Source of the DNA: CADEFX01 sp963840425 | Lineage (GTDB): Bacteria > Pseudomonadota > Alphaproteobacteria > Rhizobiales > Hyphomicrobiaceae | Assembly (NCBI GenBank): GCA_963840425.1 | Contig: CAWIYZ010000014.1 | Location: 242,962 to 306,961, forward strand | Length of the DNA: 64,000 nucleotides | Reading direction: 5' to 3' | Shown: piece by piece, positions 26,536 through 35,668 of the stretch | How positions within the stretch are numbered: position 1 is the first letter of the stretch | How the letters are laid out: the number at the start of each line of letters is the position of its first letter | Program-made: the position numbers and the translations under genes | The notes under the pieces: model-generated | Seen by the model: only the letters and a program-made list of their open reading frames with translations | Database searches by the model: none | What the model was told of the DNA's origin: nothing

Positions 26536-27242
26536 TGGCTCGCGCGGGACGCAGCAGTAAGACCGGTGGCGCCGGCGGCGCACGGCTGATGAAACAACGT
26601 TTGCGCACCGCGCGCGGACGCACCACCTCCTCGCAGCGCTGGCTCGAGCGTCAGCTCAACGATCCCTACGTGGCTGCAGCCAAGCGACAGGGCCGGCGCT
26701 CACGCGCCGCTTTCAAGCTGATTGAGATCGACGACAAGCATCGCCTGTTGCGGCCAGGGCTACGCGTGGTGGACCTCGGGGCCGCGCCGGGGGGATGGTC
26801 GCAGGTCGCCGCCGAGCGCGTCAGGGCCGTGGAAGGGCGAGGCCAGGTGATCGCCATCGATGTGCTGGCGATGGAGCCGATCGCGGGTGTGGAGGTCCTG
26901 CAGCTCGACTTTCTCGATGCAACGGCGCCGAGGCAGCTCGAGGCACTGCTGCGGGAGGGAGGAGCCGACATCGTGCTGTCGGACATGGCGGCGCCCACCA
27001 CAGGCCACACCGCCACCGATCATATGCGCATCATGGGGCTGGCCGAGACGGCGGCGGATTTCGCCTGCGGTGTGCTCGCACCCGGTGGCGCCTTCCTGTG
27101 CAAGGTGTTTCAGGGCGGGACCGAGCGCACGCTGCTCGATCTGCTCAAGAAGCGCTTCGCCAGCGTCCGGCACGTGAAACCGCCGGCCAGCCGCTCGGAT
27201 TCAGCGGAGCTGTACGTGCTGGCGACGGAGTTTCGCGGGTAG
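26535..27242 (+). CDS. rlmE: 23S rRNA (uridine-2552-2'-O)-methyltransferase RlmE (FtsJ/RrmJ)
   Basis: A 235-residue SAM-dependent methyltransferase acting on the large ribosomal subunit. The catalytic tetrad K-D-K-E is visible as K61 (AAFKLIEID), D150 (VLSDMAAP), K190 (FLCKVFQGG) and E225 (SAELYVLA). The SAM motif VVDLGAAPGGWSQ is at 78-90. The N-terminal 35 basic residues are longer than in E. coli but usual in alphaproteobacteria. The start ATG overlaps the ppx/gppA stop as TGATG. Confidence 0.96.
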   Translation: MARAGRSSKTGGAGGARLMKQRLRTARGRTTSSQRWLERQLNDPYVAAAKRQGRRSRAAFKLIEIDDKHRLLRPGLRVVDLGAAPGGWSQVAAERVRAVEGRGQVIAIDVLAMEPIAGVEVLQLDFLDATAPRQLEALLREGGADIVLSDMAAPTTGHTATDHMRIMGLAETAADFACGVLAPGGAFLCKVFQGGTERTLLDLLKKRFASVRHVKPPASRSDSAELYVLATEFRG

Positions 27243-27287
27243 AATGCAAGGCCGTGTCCCGGCGATACCCGGAAAGAGACATACGTC

Positions 27288-28296
27288 ATGGCGACGAATG
27301 ACACCTGGTTGGCGCTGGTCCAGGAGGAGGCCATCGAGCCGGACCTGCCGATCTGCGACCCGCACCATCATCTCTGGGATCATCGCGAGGGACAGACCGA
27401 GAGACGCTATCTGCTGGACGAGATCCAACGGGACCTGCAGAGCGGGCACAACATTGTCTCGACAGTATTCATCGAGCACCTTGCCATGTACCGCGCCGAC
27501 GGCCCGGAGGAGATGAAGTATGTCGGCGAGGTGGAGTTTGCGAACGGCATCGCGGCGATGGCCGCGTCCGGGCTCTACGGGAAGACCAAGGTTGCGGCCG
27601 GCATCATCGGCTTTGCCGACCTTGCTGCCGGATCGCAGCGTGAAACGCGTGCTGGAAGCAGAGATCGCTGCTGCCCCCGATCGCTTTCGCGGCATCCGCT
27701 GCACGGGCGCCTGGGATCCGGACCCGCGCATCGCACGCGCGCCGAGACCGGGGCTATACCTGGACGCCACGTTCCGCAAAGGCTTCGCGGAGCTCGAGGC
27801 TCTCGGCCTGCTGTTCGAGCTGCCCTGCCGGTATCACCAGCTGCCGGAATGCAAGGACCTGGCCCGGACTTTCCCGAATATTACCATCGTGCTCAATCAC
27901 CTCGGCGGCATCACAGGCATCGGCGTCTATGCCGGCAGGCGCGAAGAAATTTTTGCAGCATGGCGAGAGGGTCTGGCCGATCTGGCAACGTGTCCCAATG
28001 TCGTGGTCAAGCTCGGCGGGCTGGCTATGGACTATTGCGGATTCGGCTGGCACGAGCGTGCGACGCCGCCGACAAGCCGGGAGCTATGCGATGCGACGCG
28101 GCGCTACTACGAGACGGCCGTCGAATACTTTGGCCCTGACCGCTGTATGTTCGAATCCAATTTTCCGGTCGACAAGATCAGTTGCAGCTACGGCATCCTG
28201 TGGAATTCATTCAAGCGCATGACCCGGGACTATTCAGCGAGCGAGAAGGCCAAGCTGTATCACGACACGGCGGCGCGCGTTTACGGGCTGGACTGA
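27288..28296 (+). pseudogene. Amidohydrolase (TIM-barrel, amidohydrolase 2 family), broken by one apparent frameshift
   Basis: A metal-dependent hydrolase of about 335 residues once the reading frame is repaired. The first part begins at 27288 (ATG after GGAAAGAGAC) and contains CDPHHHLWDHREG, the HxH metal motif. The frame then changes at about 27630: up to GIIGFADLAAG it is in frame, and from DRSVKRVLEAEIAAAPDRFRG the protein continues one frame over, consistent with one missing base in GCCGGATCG. The second part contains ITIVLNHLGG and CMFESNFPVDK, which holds the expected catalytic aspartate. The rest looks intact, so a sequence error is as likely as true inactivation. The substrate is unknown. 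Confidence 0.8.
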
Positions 28297-28354
28297 AACG
28301 GGAGCGATCCGGGCGGCGCGGCGCGAACCGCTCGCGCGCCGGCACCCGAAGGGT

Positions 28355-28732
28355 TCACTTTTCGACAGGCGCCCCGCTTTCGGCCCAATCCTTGAACGCT
28401 CCGAGGTTGTAGACCTTGTCATAGCCCAGATCCTTGAGCGTCTTGCCGCTCAAGGCCGACCGTCCGCCGGACGCGCAGTAGAGGATGACGGTCTTGCCTT
28501 TGTCGAAATTCTTGTCGTGGTAGGGCGAGGCGGGATCGGCGCGGAATTCGAGCATGCCACGCGACACGTGAACAGCGCCCGCAACCTTGCCGCTCTTCTC
28601 CACCTCCGCCGCATCACGCACGTCGACCACCAACGTGTTGCCTTGGGCTATGATCTCCTTGGCCTGCGCCGGCGTGATGCGCGGCACTGCGGCGTTGGCT
28701 GCCTCCATCATCTCCTTGACGCTCGTTGCCAT
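28355..28732 (-). CDS. Rhodanese-like domain protein
   Basis: A 125-residue single-domain rhodanese, expected to carry sulfur as a persulfide. The active-site cysteine is C86 in ILYCASGGRSAL. The upstream signature LVVDVRDAAEVEKSGKVAGAVHVSRG is classical. The start at 28732 has a clear AGGAG ribosome-binding site. The gene is alone, convergent with the amidohydrolase, and no sulfur-pathway genes are near. The 282 bases to the next gene on the right (28733-29014) hold nothing I can support beyond likely promoters. Confidence 0.93.
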   Translation of the reverse strand: MATSVKEMMEAANAAVPRITPAQAKEIIAQGNTLVVDVRDAAEVEKSGKVAGAVHVSRGMLEFRADPASPYHDKNFDKGKTVILYCASGGRSALSGKTLKDLGYDKVYNLGAFKDWAESGAPVEK

Positions 28733-29014
28733 GCTCGTCCTTCTCCTTTTTCTGCAGGAATGTGCAAGGTTGATCGATTGGCGGGCGTTGCGACCCTGAA
28801 TAATGCAGGCCAAGGCGCGCGCCAACGACTGTCTGATCGACTATCTAACCGGCCGCCCAGACCCGCTACGTCATCCGATCGATGGACGCCGCGTCGGGTT
28901 CTGGAACGTCCGAGAGCCGGAAAGTGCGCACGACGATCAGCGACCGTACCGCCAGCACCCGTGGTGGTGGCGGCCGTTCTCTCCATATTGCCATAGAACC
29001 AAGGGGGCCTCTGC

Positions 29015-29878
29015 GTGTGGCGAATCTGGCTGGCGGCGCTGTTCTGGGGCTTGAACTGGCCGGCCGTGAAGATCCTGCTCGGCAGCATCTCGCCGTGGAC
29101 CTTGCGGTCGGTGGGCCTGACGCTGGGCGGCCTGCTGCTGGCGGCCGTGACGCTGGCCTCCCGGCAATCGCTGGCCGTGCCGCGGCAATATTGGCGGCAG
29201 CTGATCACAGCAGGGTTGCTGGCGATTGCCGGGTTCAACATCTGCGCCGTGTTCGCGCAGCTCTCCATGTCGGCCTCGCGCGCGGCCATATTGACCTACA
29301 CCATGCCGCTGTGGTCGGTGCTGTTCGCCTGGATCTTTCTGGCCGAGCCCATCGACCGCCTGCGCGGGCTGGCGCTCGGCATCGGCGCAGTCGGACTTGC
29401 ATTGCTGTCCCTGCCCTTCTGGGCGCAACTGCAGGAGGGGCAATTCCCCGCCGGACTGGCGTATGTCATGGGTGCCGCAATCAGTTGGTCCCTCGGCACC
29501 GTGTACCTGAAACGGTGCAAGATCCCCGGGACGCCTCTGGCGCTGACGACATGGCAGATCTTCGTCGGCGCGGCCGTGACCACGGCCGGCATGCTGCTGC
29601 TCGAGACGCCGCACCTGGACCTCACGCCGGTGGTCGCCGCCACGCTTGCCTATCACATCATCTTCCCACAAGCGGTTGCCTACGCGCTCTGGTTCGGCCT
29701 GATGGCACGTGTGTCGGTCTCAACGACAGCCCTTGGCACGTTGCTGGTGCCGATCTTCGGAGTGCTCGGCGCGGTGCTGCTGCTGGGCGAGCGCCCGAGC
29801 GCCGTCGACCTCGTAGGCTTCGCCCTGATCCTGGCGGCAGTGGTGCTGGACCAAGGCTGCCGCGCGATCAGGGCGTGA
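29015..29878 (+). CDS. EamA/DMT family transporter
   Basis: A 287-residue inner-membrane protein with ten predicted helices in two five-helix EamA repeats. The first repeat runs from WLAALFWGLNWPAVKILLG to about 135, the second from AYVMGAAISWSLGTVYLK. Such proteins export metabolites or drugs. The start is a GTG at 29015 with AAGGGGG eight bases upstream; a nearby ATG with better context is lacking. The neighbours give no hint of a substrate. Confidence 0.9.
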   Translation: MWRIWLAALFWGLNWPAVKILLGSISPWTLRSVGLTLGGLLLAAVTLASRQSLAVPRQYWRQLITAGLLAIAGFNICAVFAQLSMSASRAAILTYTMPLWSVLFAWIFLAEPIDRLRGLALGIGAVGLALLSLPFWAQLQEGQFPAGLAYVMGAAISWSLGTVYLKRCKIPGTPLALTTWQIFVGAAVTTAGMLLLETPHLDLTPVVAATLAYHIIFPQAVAYALWFGLMARVSVSTTALGTLLVPIFGVLGAVLLLGERPSAVDLVGFALILAAVVLDQGCRAIRA

Positions 29879-29984
29879 CCATCCGGTCACCATGTGACTG
29901 GCCTGCACCTTTCCCTGGAGGGCTGCCTCTGCTAAACACCTAGCGGCAACAATTCCATCATCGCGCGGGTGCAGCCCTCTTTCG

Positions 29985-30013
29985 CGCGCCAGACCGCTGG
30001 CGCGGCTGCTTTT
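29985..30013 (+). terminator. Hairpin upstream of guaB (terminator or attenuator)
   Basis: CGCGCCAG and CTGGCGCG form a perfect 8-base stem around ACCG, with TTTT five bases after the stem. It lies 107 bases after the EamA stop and 38 bases before guaB, so it either ends the EamA transcript or attenuates guaB. Confidence 0.45.
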
Positions 30014-30050
30014 ACTCAACTCCCGCGGTGGAAGGCCCAAGGAGACGATC

Positions 30051-31550
30051 ATGGCAGCTCGGACCTCCATTATCGAGGCTAATCTTGGTCTAACCTTCGA
30101 CGACGTGCTCCTGGTGCCGGCGGCCTCCGAGATCATGCCAGCTGAGACGGATGTCGGCTCCCGCATCACCAAGGAGATCTCGGTCCGCATCCCCATTCTT
30201 TCTTCGGCCATGGACACGGTAACGGAAGGCAAGCTCGCCATCGCCGTCGCCCAAGCCGGCGGCATCGGCGTCATCCACCGCAATCTGGACCCCGAGCGGC
30301 AGGCCGACGAGGTGGCTCAGGTCAAGAAGTTCGAATCCGGCATGGTGGTCAATCCCGTCACCATCCACCCCGCCGCACCGCTGGCCGATGCCCTGGAGCT
30401 CATGGCCCGCCACAGAATCTCGGGCATTCCTGTCGTTGAGCCCGCCCGCAACGGCGGTCGCGACGGCAAGCTGGTCGGCATCCTTACCCACCGTGACGTG
30501 CGCTTCGCCTCCAACACGCGCCAGCCGATCGCCGATCTCATGACCAAGGACAGGCTCATCACCGTCAAGGAAGGCGTCGATCGCGACGAGGCCAAGCGCC
30601 TCCTGCATCAGAACCGCATCGAGAAGCTGGTGGTGGTGGACGACGACTATCGCTGCATCGGCCTCATCACAGTGAAAGACATCGAGAAGGCACAGAAGTT
30701 TCCTGATGCCTGCAAGGACGAGCACGGGCGGCTGCGGGTGGCTGCGGCGACCAGCGTGGGCGAGGAAGGCTTTGAGCGGACCGAGCGGCTGATCGCCGCC
30801 GGATGCGACCTGATCGTCGTGGACACGGCGCACGGCCATTCCCAGCGCGTGCTGGAGATGGTGACGCGCATCAAGAGGCTGTCGAACCGCGTGCAGGTAG
30901 TAGCCGGCAACGTGGCTACGTCCGAAGGCACCAAGGCGCTGATCGATGCCGGCGCCGATGCCGTCAAAGTCGGCATCGGACCGGGCTCGATCTGCACCAC
31001 GCGCATCGTTGCCGGGGTGGGCGTACCGCAACTGACGGCCATCATGGATGCGGCGGACGAGGCCCGTAAGCGCGACATCCCGGTGATCGCCGATGGCGGG
31101 ATCAAGTACTCCGGCGACATCGTCAAGGCGATCGCGGCCGGCGCCGACTGCGCCATGGTGGGCTCGCTGCTGGCCGGCACGGATGAGAGCCCAGGCGAAA
31201 CCTATCTGTATCAAGGGCGCACCTACAAAGCCTATCGCGGGATGGGCTCGGTGGGCGCCATGGCGCGCGGCAGCGCCGACCGCTACTTCCAACAGGAGGT
31301 CAAGGATCAGCTCAAGCTGGTGCCGGAGGGCATTGAGGGCCAGGTACCCTACAAGGGACCTGTCCAGGCGGTCCTGCATCAGCTCGTCGGCGGACTGAGG
31401 GCCGGCATGGGCTATCTCGGCGCCCGCGATCTCGCCGAGCTGAGGGCCAAGGCACGCTTCATCCGCATCTCGCCGGCGGCCGTACGCGAGAGCCATGCGC
31501 ACGGCGTAGCGATCACGCGCGAGGCGCCCAACTATCCAAGCGGCATCTGA
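30051..31550 (+). CDS. guaB: IMP dehydrogenase
   Basis: A 499-residue cytosolic enzyme oxidising IMP to XMP with NAD+, the first committed step of GMP synthesis. The N-terminal LTFDDVLLVPAASE is diagnostic. Two CBS domains occupy about 95-215 (MARHRISGIPVVE, IEKLVVVDDDYRCIGLITVKD). The catalytic-loop cysteine is in GIGPGSICTTRIVAGVG, followed by YRGMGSVGAMARGSADRYFQ of the flap. The ATG has AAGGAG upstream. A hairpin with a short T-run lies just before it. guaA, the next pathway step, is 4.5 kb downstream, separated by unrelated genes. Confidence 0.98.
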   Translation: MAARTSIIEANLGLTFDDVLLVPAASEIMPAETDVGSRITKEISVRIPILSSAMDTVTEGKLAIAVAQAGGIGVIHRNLDPERQADEVAQVKKFESGMVVNPVTIHPAAPLADALELMARHRISGIPVVEPARNGGRDGKLVGILTHRDVRFASNTRQPIADLMTKDRLITVKEGVDRDEAKRLLHQNRIEKLVVVDDDYRCIGLITVKDIEKAQKFPDACKDEHGRLRVAAATSVGEEGFERTERLIAAGCDLIVVDTAHGHSQRVLEMVTRIKRLSNRVQVVAGNVATSEGTKALIDAGADAVKVGIGPGSICTTRIVAGVGVPQLTAIMDAADEARKRDIPVIADGGIKYSGDIVKAIAAGADCAMVGSLLAGTDESPGETYLYQGRTYKAYRGMGSVGAMARGSADRYFQQEVKDQLKLVPEGIEGQVPYKGPVQAVLHQLVGGLRAGMGYLGARDLAELRAKARFIRISPAAVRESHAHGVAITREAPNYPSGI

Positions 31551-31577
31551 TCGCACAATGCGGGCCCAGGAAGCGCC

Positions 31578-32003
31578 GTGACTCAAATCGCCATCGTCTA
31601 TCCCCTGCTCGTCCAGGTGGCGCTCGCGCTCGGCCTCCTACTCTGGCTGGCGCGCCTGAGAACTGGAGCCCTGCAGAGCAAAGTCGTGCGCCCCGCCGAC
31701 ATCGCTCTCGGGCAGCCGAACTGGCCGCAAAAGCCCACACAGGTCGCCAACTGCTTTCGCAACCAGTTCGAGGCGCCGGTGCTGTTTTATGTGCTGGTGC
31801 TGCTCGTCCTGAACCTTCGCATGTCCGACATCGTGCTGGTGACGCTCGCCTGGATCTTCGTGCTGACCCGGCTCGCCCACGCCTACATCCACACCTCGAG
31901 CAACGTGATCCGCCTGCGGGGCGGCGTGTATGGCATCGGGGTGCTGGTCCTCCTCCTCATGTGGATCTGGTTGGCGATCCGGCTCCTGTCGGCGACGGTG
32001 TGA
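31578..32003 (+). CDS. MAPEG family membrane protein
   Basis: A 141-residue protein with four hydrophobic helices. The family signature is seen in CFRNQFEAPVLFYVLVLLVL near residue 60 and LTRLAHAYIHTSSNVIRLRGGVYGIG near 95. Members are eicosanoid/glutathione-metabolism-type membrane proteins of mostly unknown bacterial function. The start is a GTG at 31578 after AGGAAG. The gene lies 27 bases after guaB and 4 bases before the RsmB-like gene, so the three may be co-transcribed. Confidence 0.9.
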   Translation: MTQIAIVYPLLVQVALALGLLLWLARLRTGALQSKVVRPADIALGQPNWPQKPTQVANCFRNQFEAPVLFYVLVLLVLNLRMSDIVLVTLAWIFVLTRLAHAYIHTSSNVIRLRGGVYGIGVLVLLLMWIWLAIRLLSATV

Positions 32004-32007
32004 GCCC

Positions 32008-33342
32008 ATGCGGCCCGGCCCGCGCATCAATTCAGCCATCGAGGTGCTGGACGACATCCTGAACCGGCACCGGCCTGCAGCCCAGGCGCTGGCGGACTGG
32101 GCCAAGGCCAGCCGCTTCGCGGGCTCGGGCGACCGTGCGGCGGTGGGCAATCTCGTCTACGACGCGTTGCGCCGGAAAAATTCCAACGCCGCGCAGATGG
32201 GAAGCGATGTGCCCCGCGCGTTGGTGCTAGGTGCTGCCGGCCGTGCGCTGGGGCTTTCCACCGAGGCGATCGTGGCGGCGGCGGACGGCTCGCCGCACGC
32301 GCCCGAGCCGCTCTCCGACGACGAGGTGGCGGGGCTTGCACGAGGCGTGCCCGAGGACGCGCCCGATTGGGCGCGAGGAGACTATCCGGAGTGGCTGGCG
32401 CCCTCGCTCACGCGCGCGTTCGGTGCATTAGCTGCCGAGGAAGGTGCGGCCCTGGCTTGGCGGGCGCCGGTCGATATCCGCGTCAACACGCTCAAGGCGA
32501 CACGCGAGAAGGTGCTGAAGGCCCTGTCCTCGCTCAAGCCGGCGCCGACCCTCATGTCGCCAGTCGGGATCAGGCTGCCGGCGCCGGAAGGAGCGGGACG
32601 CCAGCCCAACGTCGAGGCCGAGCCTGCACACGGCAAGGGCTGGTACGAGGTTCAGGACGAGGGTTCGCAGCTTACTGCGCTGCTCGCCGGTGCGACGCGG
32701 CGCATGCAGGTGCTGGATATCTGTGCAGGCGCCGGCGGCAAGACGCTGGCGATGGCAGCCGCCATGGGCAACTCGGGCCAGATCTACGCCTACGACCGTG
32801 ACAAGCTGCGCTTGCGACCGATCTTCGAGCGTCTGAAGCGCGCCGGGGTGCGCAACGCACAGGTGCTGAGCGCGGGAGACGAGACGGCGCTCGCCGCGCT
32901 CGGCGCGCGGTTCGATGTTGTTCTGGCCGATGCGCCCTGCACAGGCACGGGCGTGTGGCGGCGGCGACCCGACTCGAAGTGGCGCCTCAAGCCGCGCGAC
33001 ATCGCTGAGCGCCAGGCCGAGCAACGCGTGATCCTGGCGCTGGCGGCAACCCTGGTTAAGCCCGGGGGACGCCTCGTCTACGCCACCTGCTCGATACTTC
33101 CCGAGGAGGGCGCGGATCAGGTGACCGCCTTCCTCGCCGCGCACGCCGACTACGCCGCCGTCCCAACCGCCGCAGCTTGGATCAACGCTGGACTGGCGCC
33201 GCCGTCGCCCGCATCCGCCGACGGCCGCACCGATTCGCTGCTGCTGACCCCCGCGCGACACGGCACCGACGGGTTCTTCATCGCCGTCCTGCGTCGCGCC
33301 GAAGGCACGCCCGCAGGAATCGCCGAAGGCGTGCCCGTGTAA
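32008..33342 (+). CDS. RsmB/NOP family RNA (cytosine-5)-methyltransferase
   Basis: A 444-residue SAM-dependent methyltransferase acting on rRNA. An N-terminal helical region resembling NusB/RsmB occupies residues 1-130. The SAM motif VLDICAGAGGKTLAMAAAM is near 235. The two catalytic-type cysteines are in DAPCTGTGVWRRRPD and YATCSILPEEG. The first cysteine motif and the GKGWYEVQDEGSQL signature are typical of alphaproteobacterial RsmB-like enzymes; whether the target is C967 cannot be told. The C-terminal tail (AEGTPAGIAEGVPV) is encoded by the start of a 24-base tandem repeat that runs through the stop codon. Confidence 0.9.
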   Translation: MRPGPRINSAIEVLDDILNRHRPAAQALADWAKASRFAGSGDRAAVGNLVYDALRRKNSNAAQMGSDVPRALVLGAAGRALGLSTEAIVAAADGSPHAPEPLSDDEVAGLARGVPEDAPDWARGDYPEWLAPSLTRAFGALAAEEGAALAWRAPVDIRVNTLKATREKVLKALSSLKPAPTLMSPVGIRLPAPEGAGRQPNVEAEPAHGKGWYEVQDEGSQLTALLAGATRRMQVLDICAGAGGKTLAMAAAMGNSGQIYAYDRDKLRLRPIFERLKRAGVRNAQVLSAGDETALAALGARFDVVLADAPCTGTGVWRRRPDSKWRLKPRDIAERQAEQRVILALAATLVKPGGRLVYATCSILPEEGADQVTAFLAAHADYAAVPTAAAWINAGLAPPSPASADGRTDSLLLTPARHGTDGFFIAVLRRAEGTPAGIAEGVPV

Positions 33343-33417
33343 CCGGCCGAAGGCGCCCCCACATGAGTTGCAGAAGGCGCGCCCATGTGAATCGCCGGAA
33401 CCACGCCCGCGCAAGTC
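33298..33417 (+). repeat. 24-base tandem repeat, five degenerate copies, crossing a stop codon
   Basis: Copies start at 33298, 33322, 33346, 33370 and 33394. Each begins GCCGAAGGC or a close variant (GCAGAAGGC, GCCGGAACC) and carries a CCC core nine to fourteen bases in. The first copies encode the C-terminus of the RsmB-like protein; the stop lies in copy two. The unit is a multiple of three. Outside the repeat, 33418-33635 shows no gene. Confidence 0.85.
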
Positions 33418-33635
33418 GCGTTGGGTCACTCAGTGCGCGACTCTTTTCGTGCACAACCCTAGTTTCGATGCGCGACCGCCACAGAACTGTCTCTTGCATT
33501 GTGCATAGGACCGACTAACTATCGCGCCTGATGAGACCAGAGGGGTCTCGTGGGTTGCGATCGCGCGAGCGGTCACGTCGGGGCTGAAGCTTCCTGCCAA
33601 GCGCGGCGGTATCTGGAGGAGGACGTTCGTCCATC

Positions 33636-35636
33636 ATGGCAACAGCTTCGAAGACGAAGCGGCCTAGACGCGCACCAGCGCGCTCCTGCCTCGGGCCAGT
33701 CGCGGATCTCGAGTTGCATCTGCCGGCGGAATGGTGGCGCAAGCTCTTCAATGCGCTTTATGTGAAGACCGACGGCGATGTCGTCGAGAATGCCGAGAAC
33801 ACCCGCCGCGAGGTCGACTTCATCGTCTCGGCCGCGGCCATTCAGCCCCATAGCCATATCCTCGATCTGTGCTGCGGCCAGGGGCGCCACTGCCTCGAGC
33901 TCGCGCGCCGCGGCTTCAGGAACGTGACGGGCGTCGACCGCTCGCGCTATCTCGTGCGGCTCGCGCGCAAGCGCGCACAGAACGAAGCACTGAGCGTTGC
34001 CTTCAAGGAAGGCGACGCGCGCAATCCGCGGCTGCCGGAGACGAGCTTCGACTGCGTGGCCGTGATGGGCAACTCGTTCGGCTATTTCTCCAACAAGCAG
34101 GACGACGAGAAGGTCCTGAACGCAATCGGCAAGCTGCTGCGCCCCACGGGCCAACTCGTGCTCGACATCACCGACGGCGCGCACATGTCGGAGAATTTCG
34201 ACCGGCGCTCGTGGGAATGGATCGACGAGCATCATTTCGTGTGCCGCGAGCGCTCGATCTCGGCCGACGGCGAGCGGCTGATCTCGCGCGAGGTGATCGT
34301 CAACGACGAGACGGGCGTGATCGCCGACCAGTTCTATGCCGAACGGCTGTATACGCGCGAAAGCATCGGCAAGCTGCTGGAGAAAACCGGCTTTCGCAAC
34401 ATCCGCCACCACGGCCACGCCGAGGCGGTATCGGACCGCGACCAGGACCTCGGCATGATGGCGCGGCGCATCCTGCTGACCGCCGATGCCCCGCAGCTGC
34501 CGGCGCGCAAGACCCGCGGCAGAGTACAAAAGATCGACGTCACGGTGGTGATGGGCGATCCGCGGCTGCCGGATGCGGTGAAACTCAACGGCACTTTCAA
34601 TCCGGAGGACTTCGACACCGTCCGCAGGCTCAAGGACGCGCTGTCGGAGCTGCCCAACTACAAGTTCCGCTACCTCGACAACCACGCCACCTTGGAGCGC
34701 GATCTCTCGGAGCTGCGTACGGACCTGGTGCTGAACCTGTGCGACGAGGGCTACAACAACGATCCGTTCAAGGAGCTCCACGTCCCTGCCCTGCTCGACG
34801 TGCTTGGCATTCCCTATACGGGCGCGGGACCAGCGACGCTGGCCTCCTGCTACGACAAGGGACTGGTGCGGGCGGTGGCACAGAGCCTCGACGTGCCGGT
34901 GCCGCTGGAGACGTATGTGCGGCCAGGCGATCAGGGTGCGACGCTGCCGTCGGTATTCCCGGCACTGCTCAAGCCCAACTACGGCGACAGCTCGCAGGGC
35001 ATCACCAAGGATGCCGTTGTCAACAACGAGAAGAGTTTGCTCGATTATCTGGAGCGGTTGCGCGCCGAGTTCCCGCGGCGTCCAATCCTCGTGCAGGAGT
35101 TCCTCACCGGTCCGGAGTACAGCGTCAGCCTCGTCGGAAATCCCGATCAGGGCCTGCGTGCGCTGGCGCTGCTGGAGGTGGACTACTCGCGCCTCGACCC
35201 CAACCTGCCGCGCATTCTCGGCTACGAATTGAAGTGGGAGCCGGACAGCGCCTACTGGACGCAGATCCGCTATCACGAGGCCAACCTGCCCGACCACGTG
35301 CAGGGACAGCTCATCGAGCACTCGGCGCGGCTGTTCGAGCGGCTCGGCTGCCGCGAGTACGCGCGCTTCGATTTCCGCGCCGACTCCAAGGGCGAGATCA
35401 AGCTGCTCGAGGTGAACCCGAACCCTGGCTGGTGCTGGGACGGCAAGCTCAACATCATGGCCGGATTCCAGGGCATGCGGTACACTGAGCTGCTGTCGCA
35501 GATCCTGGCCGCCGCCGAGGAGCGGCACGGCATCGTCGCCAAGCTGCAGGCGGCGCAGCCCGCCACCGGCAACGGTGTCGCGGCCAATGGCAACGGCAAC
35601 GGCGTGCAGCCGCACGTCGCAGCGCAAACGGGGTGA
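33636..35636 (+). CDS. Bifunctional class I methyltransferase / D-Ala-D-Ala-ligase-like ATP-grasp protein
   Basis: A 666-residue fusion of two enzyme domains. Residues about 30-285 are a class I SAM methyltransferase with motif I ILDLCCGQGRH at 75-85, the acidic residue of motif II at D101 and the post-motif DCVAVMGNSFGYF near 139. Residues about 298-640 are an ATP-grasp ligase of the D-Ala-D-Ala-ligase type: LKPNYGDSSQGI near 445, VQEFLTGPEYSVSLVG near 486, and the metal-binding RFDFRADSKGEIKLLEVNPNPG at 577-598. The last 25 residues are a Gly/Asn-rich tail. No break or internal start separates the domains. A purine-rich GGAGGAGG precedes the ATG. It could ligate and methylate a small peptide-like molecule; the substrate is not readable. 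Confidence 0.85.
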   Translation: MATASKTKRPRRAPARSCLGPVADLELHLPAEWWRKLFNALYVKTDGDVVENAENTRREVDFIVSAAAIQPHSHILDLCCGQGRHCLELARRGFRNVTGVDRSRYLVRLARKRAQNEALSVAFKEGDARNPRLPETSFDCVAVMGNSFGYFSNKQDDEKVLNAIGKLLRPTGQLVLDITDGAHMSENFDRRSWEWIDEHHFVCRERSISADGERLISREVIVNDETGVIADQFYAERLYTRESIGKLLEKTGFRNIRHHGHAEAVSDRDQDLGMMARRILLTADAPQLPARKTRGRVQKIDVTVVMGDPRLPDAVKLNGTFNPEDFDTVRRLKDALSELPNYKFRYLDNHATLERDLSELRTDLVLNLCDEGYNNDPFKELHVPALLDVLGIPYTGAGPATLASCYDKGLVRAVAQSLDVPVPLETYVRPGDQGATLPSVFPALLKPNYGDSSQGITKDAVVNNEKSLLDYLERLRAEFPRRPILVQEFLTGPEYSVSLVGNPDQGLRALALLEVDYSRLDPNLPRILGYELKWEPDSAYWTQIRYHEANLPDHVQGQLIEHSARLFERLGCREYARFDFRADSKGEIKLLEVNPNPGWCWDGKLNIMAGFQGMRYTELLSQILAAAEERHGIVAKLQAAQPATGNGVAANGNGNGVQPHVAAQTG

Positions 35637-35668
35637 GCGTCTGCGGTCCGGGCAGGTGGGGCGCTCAA

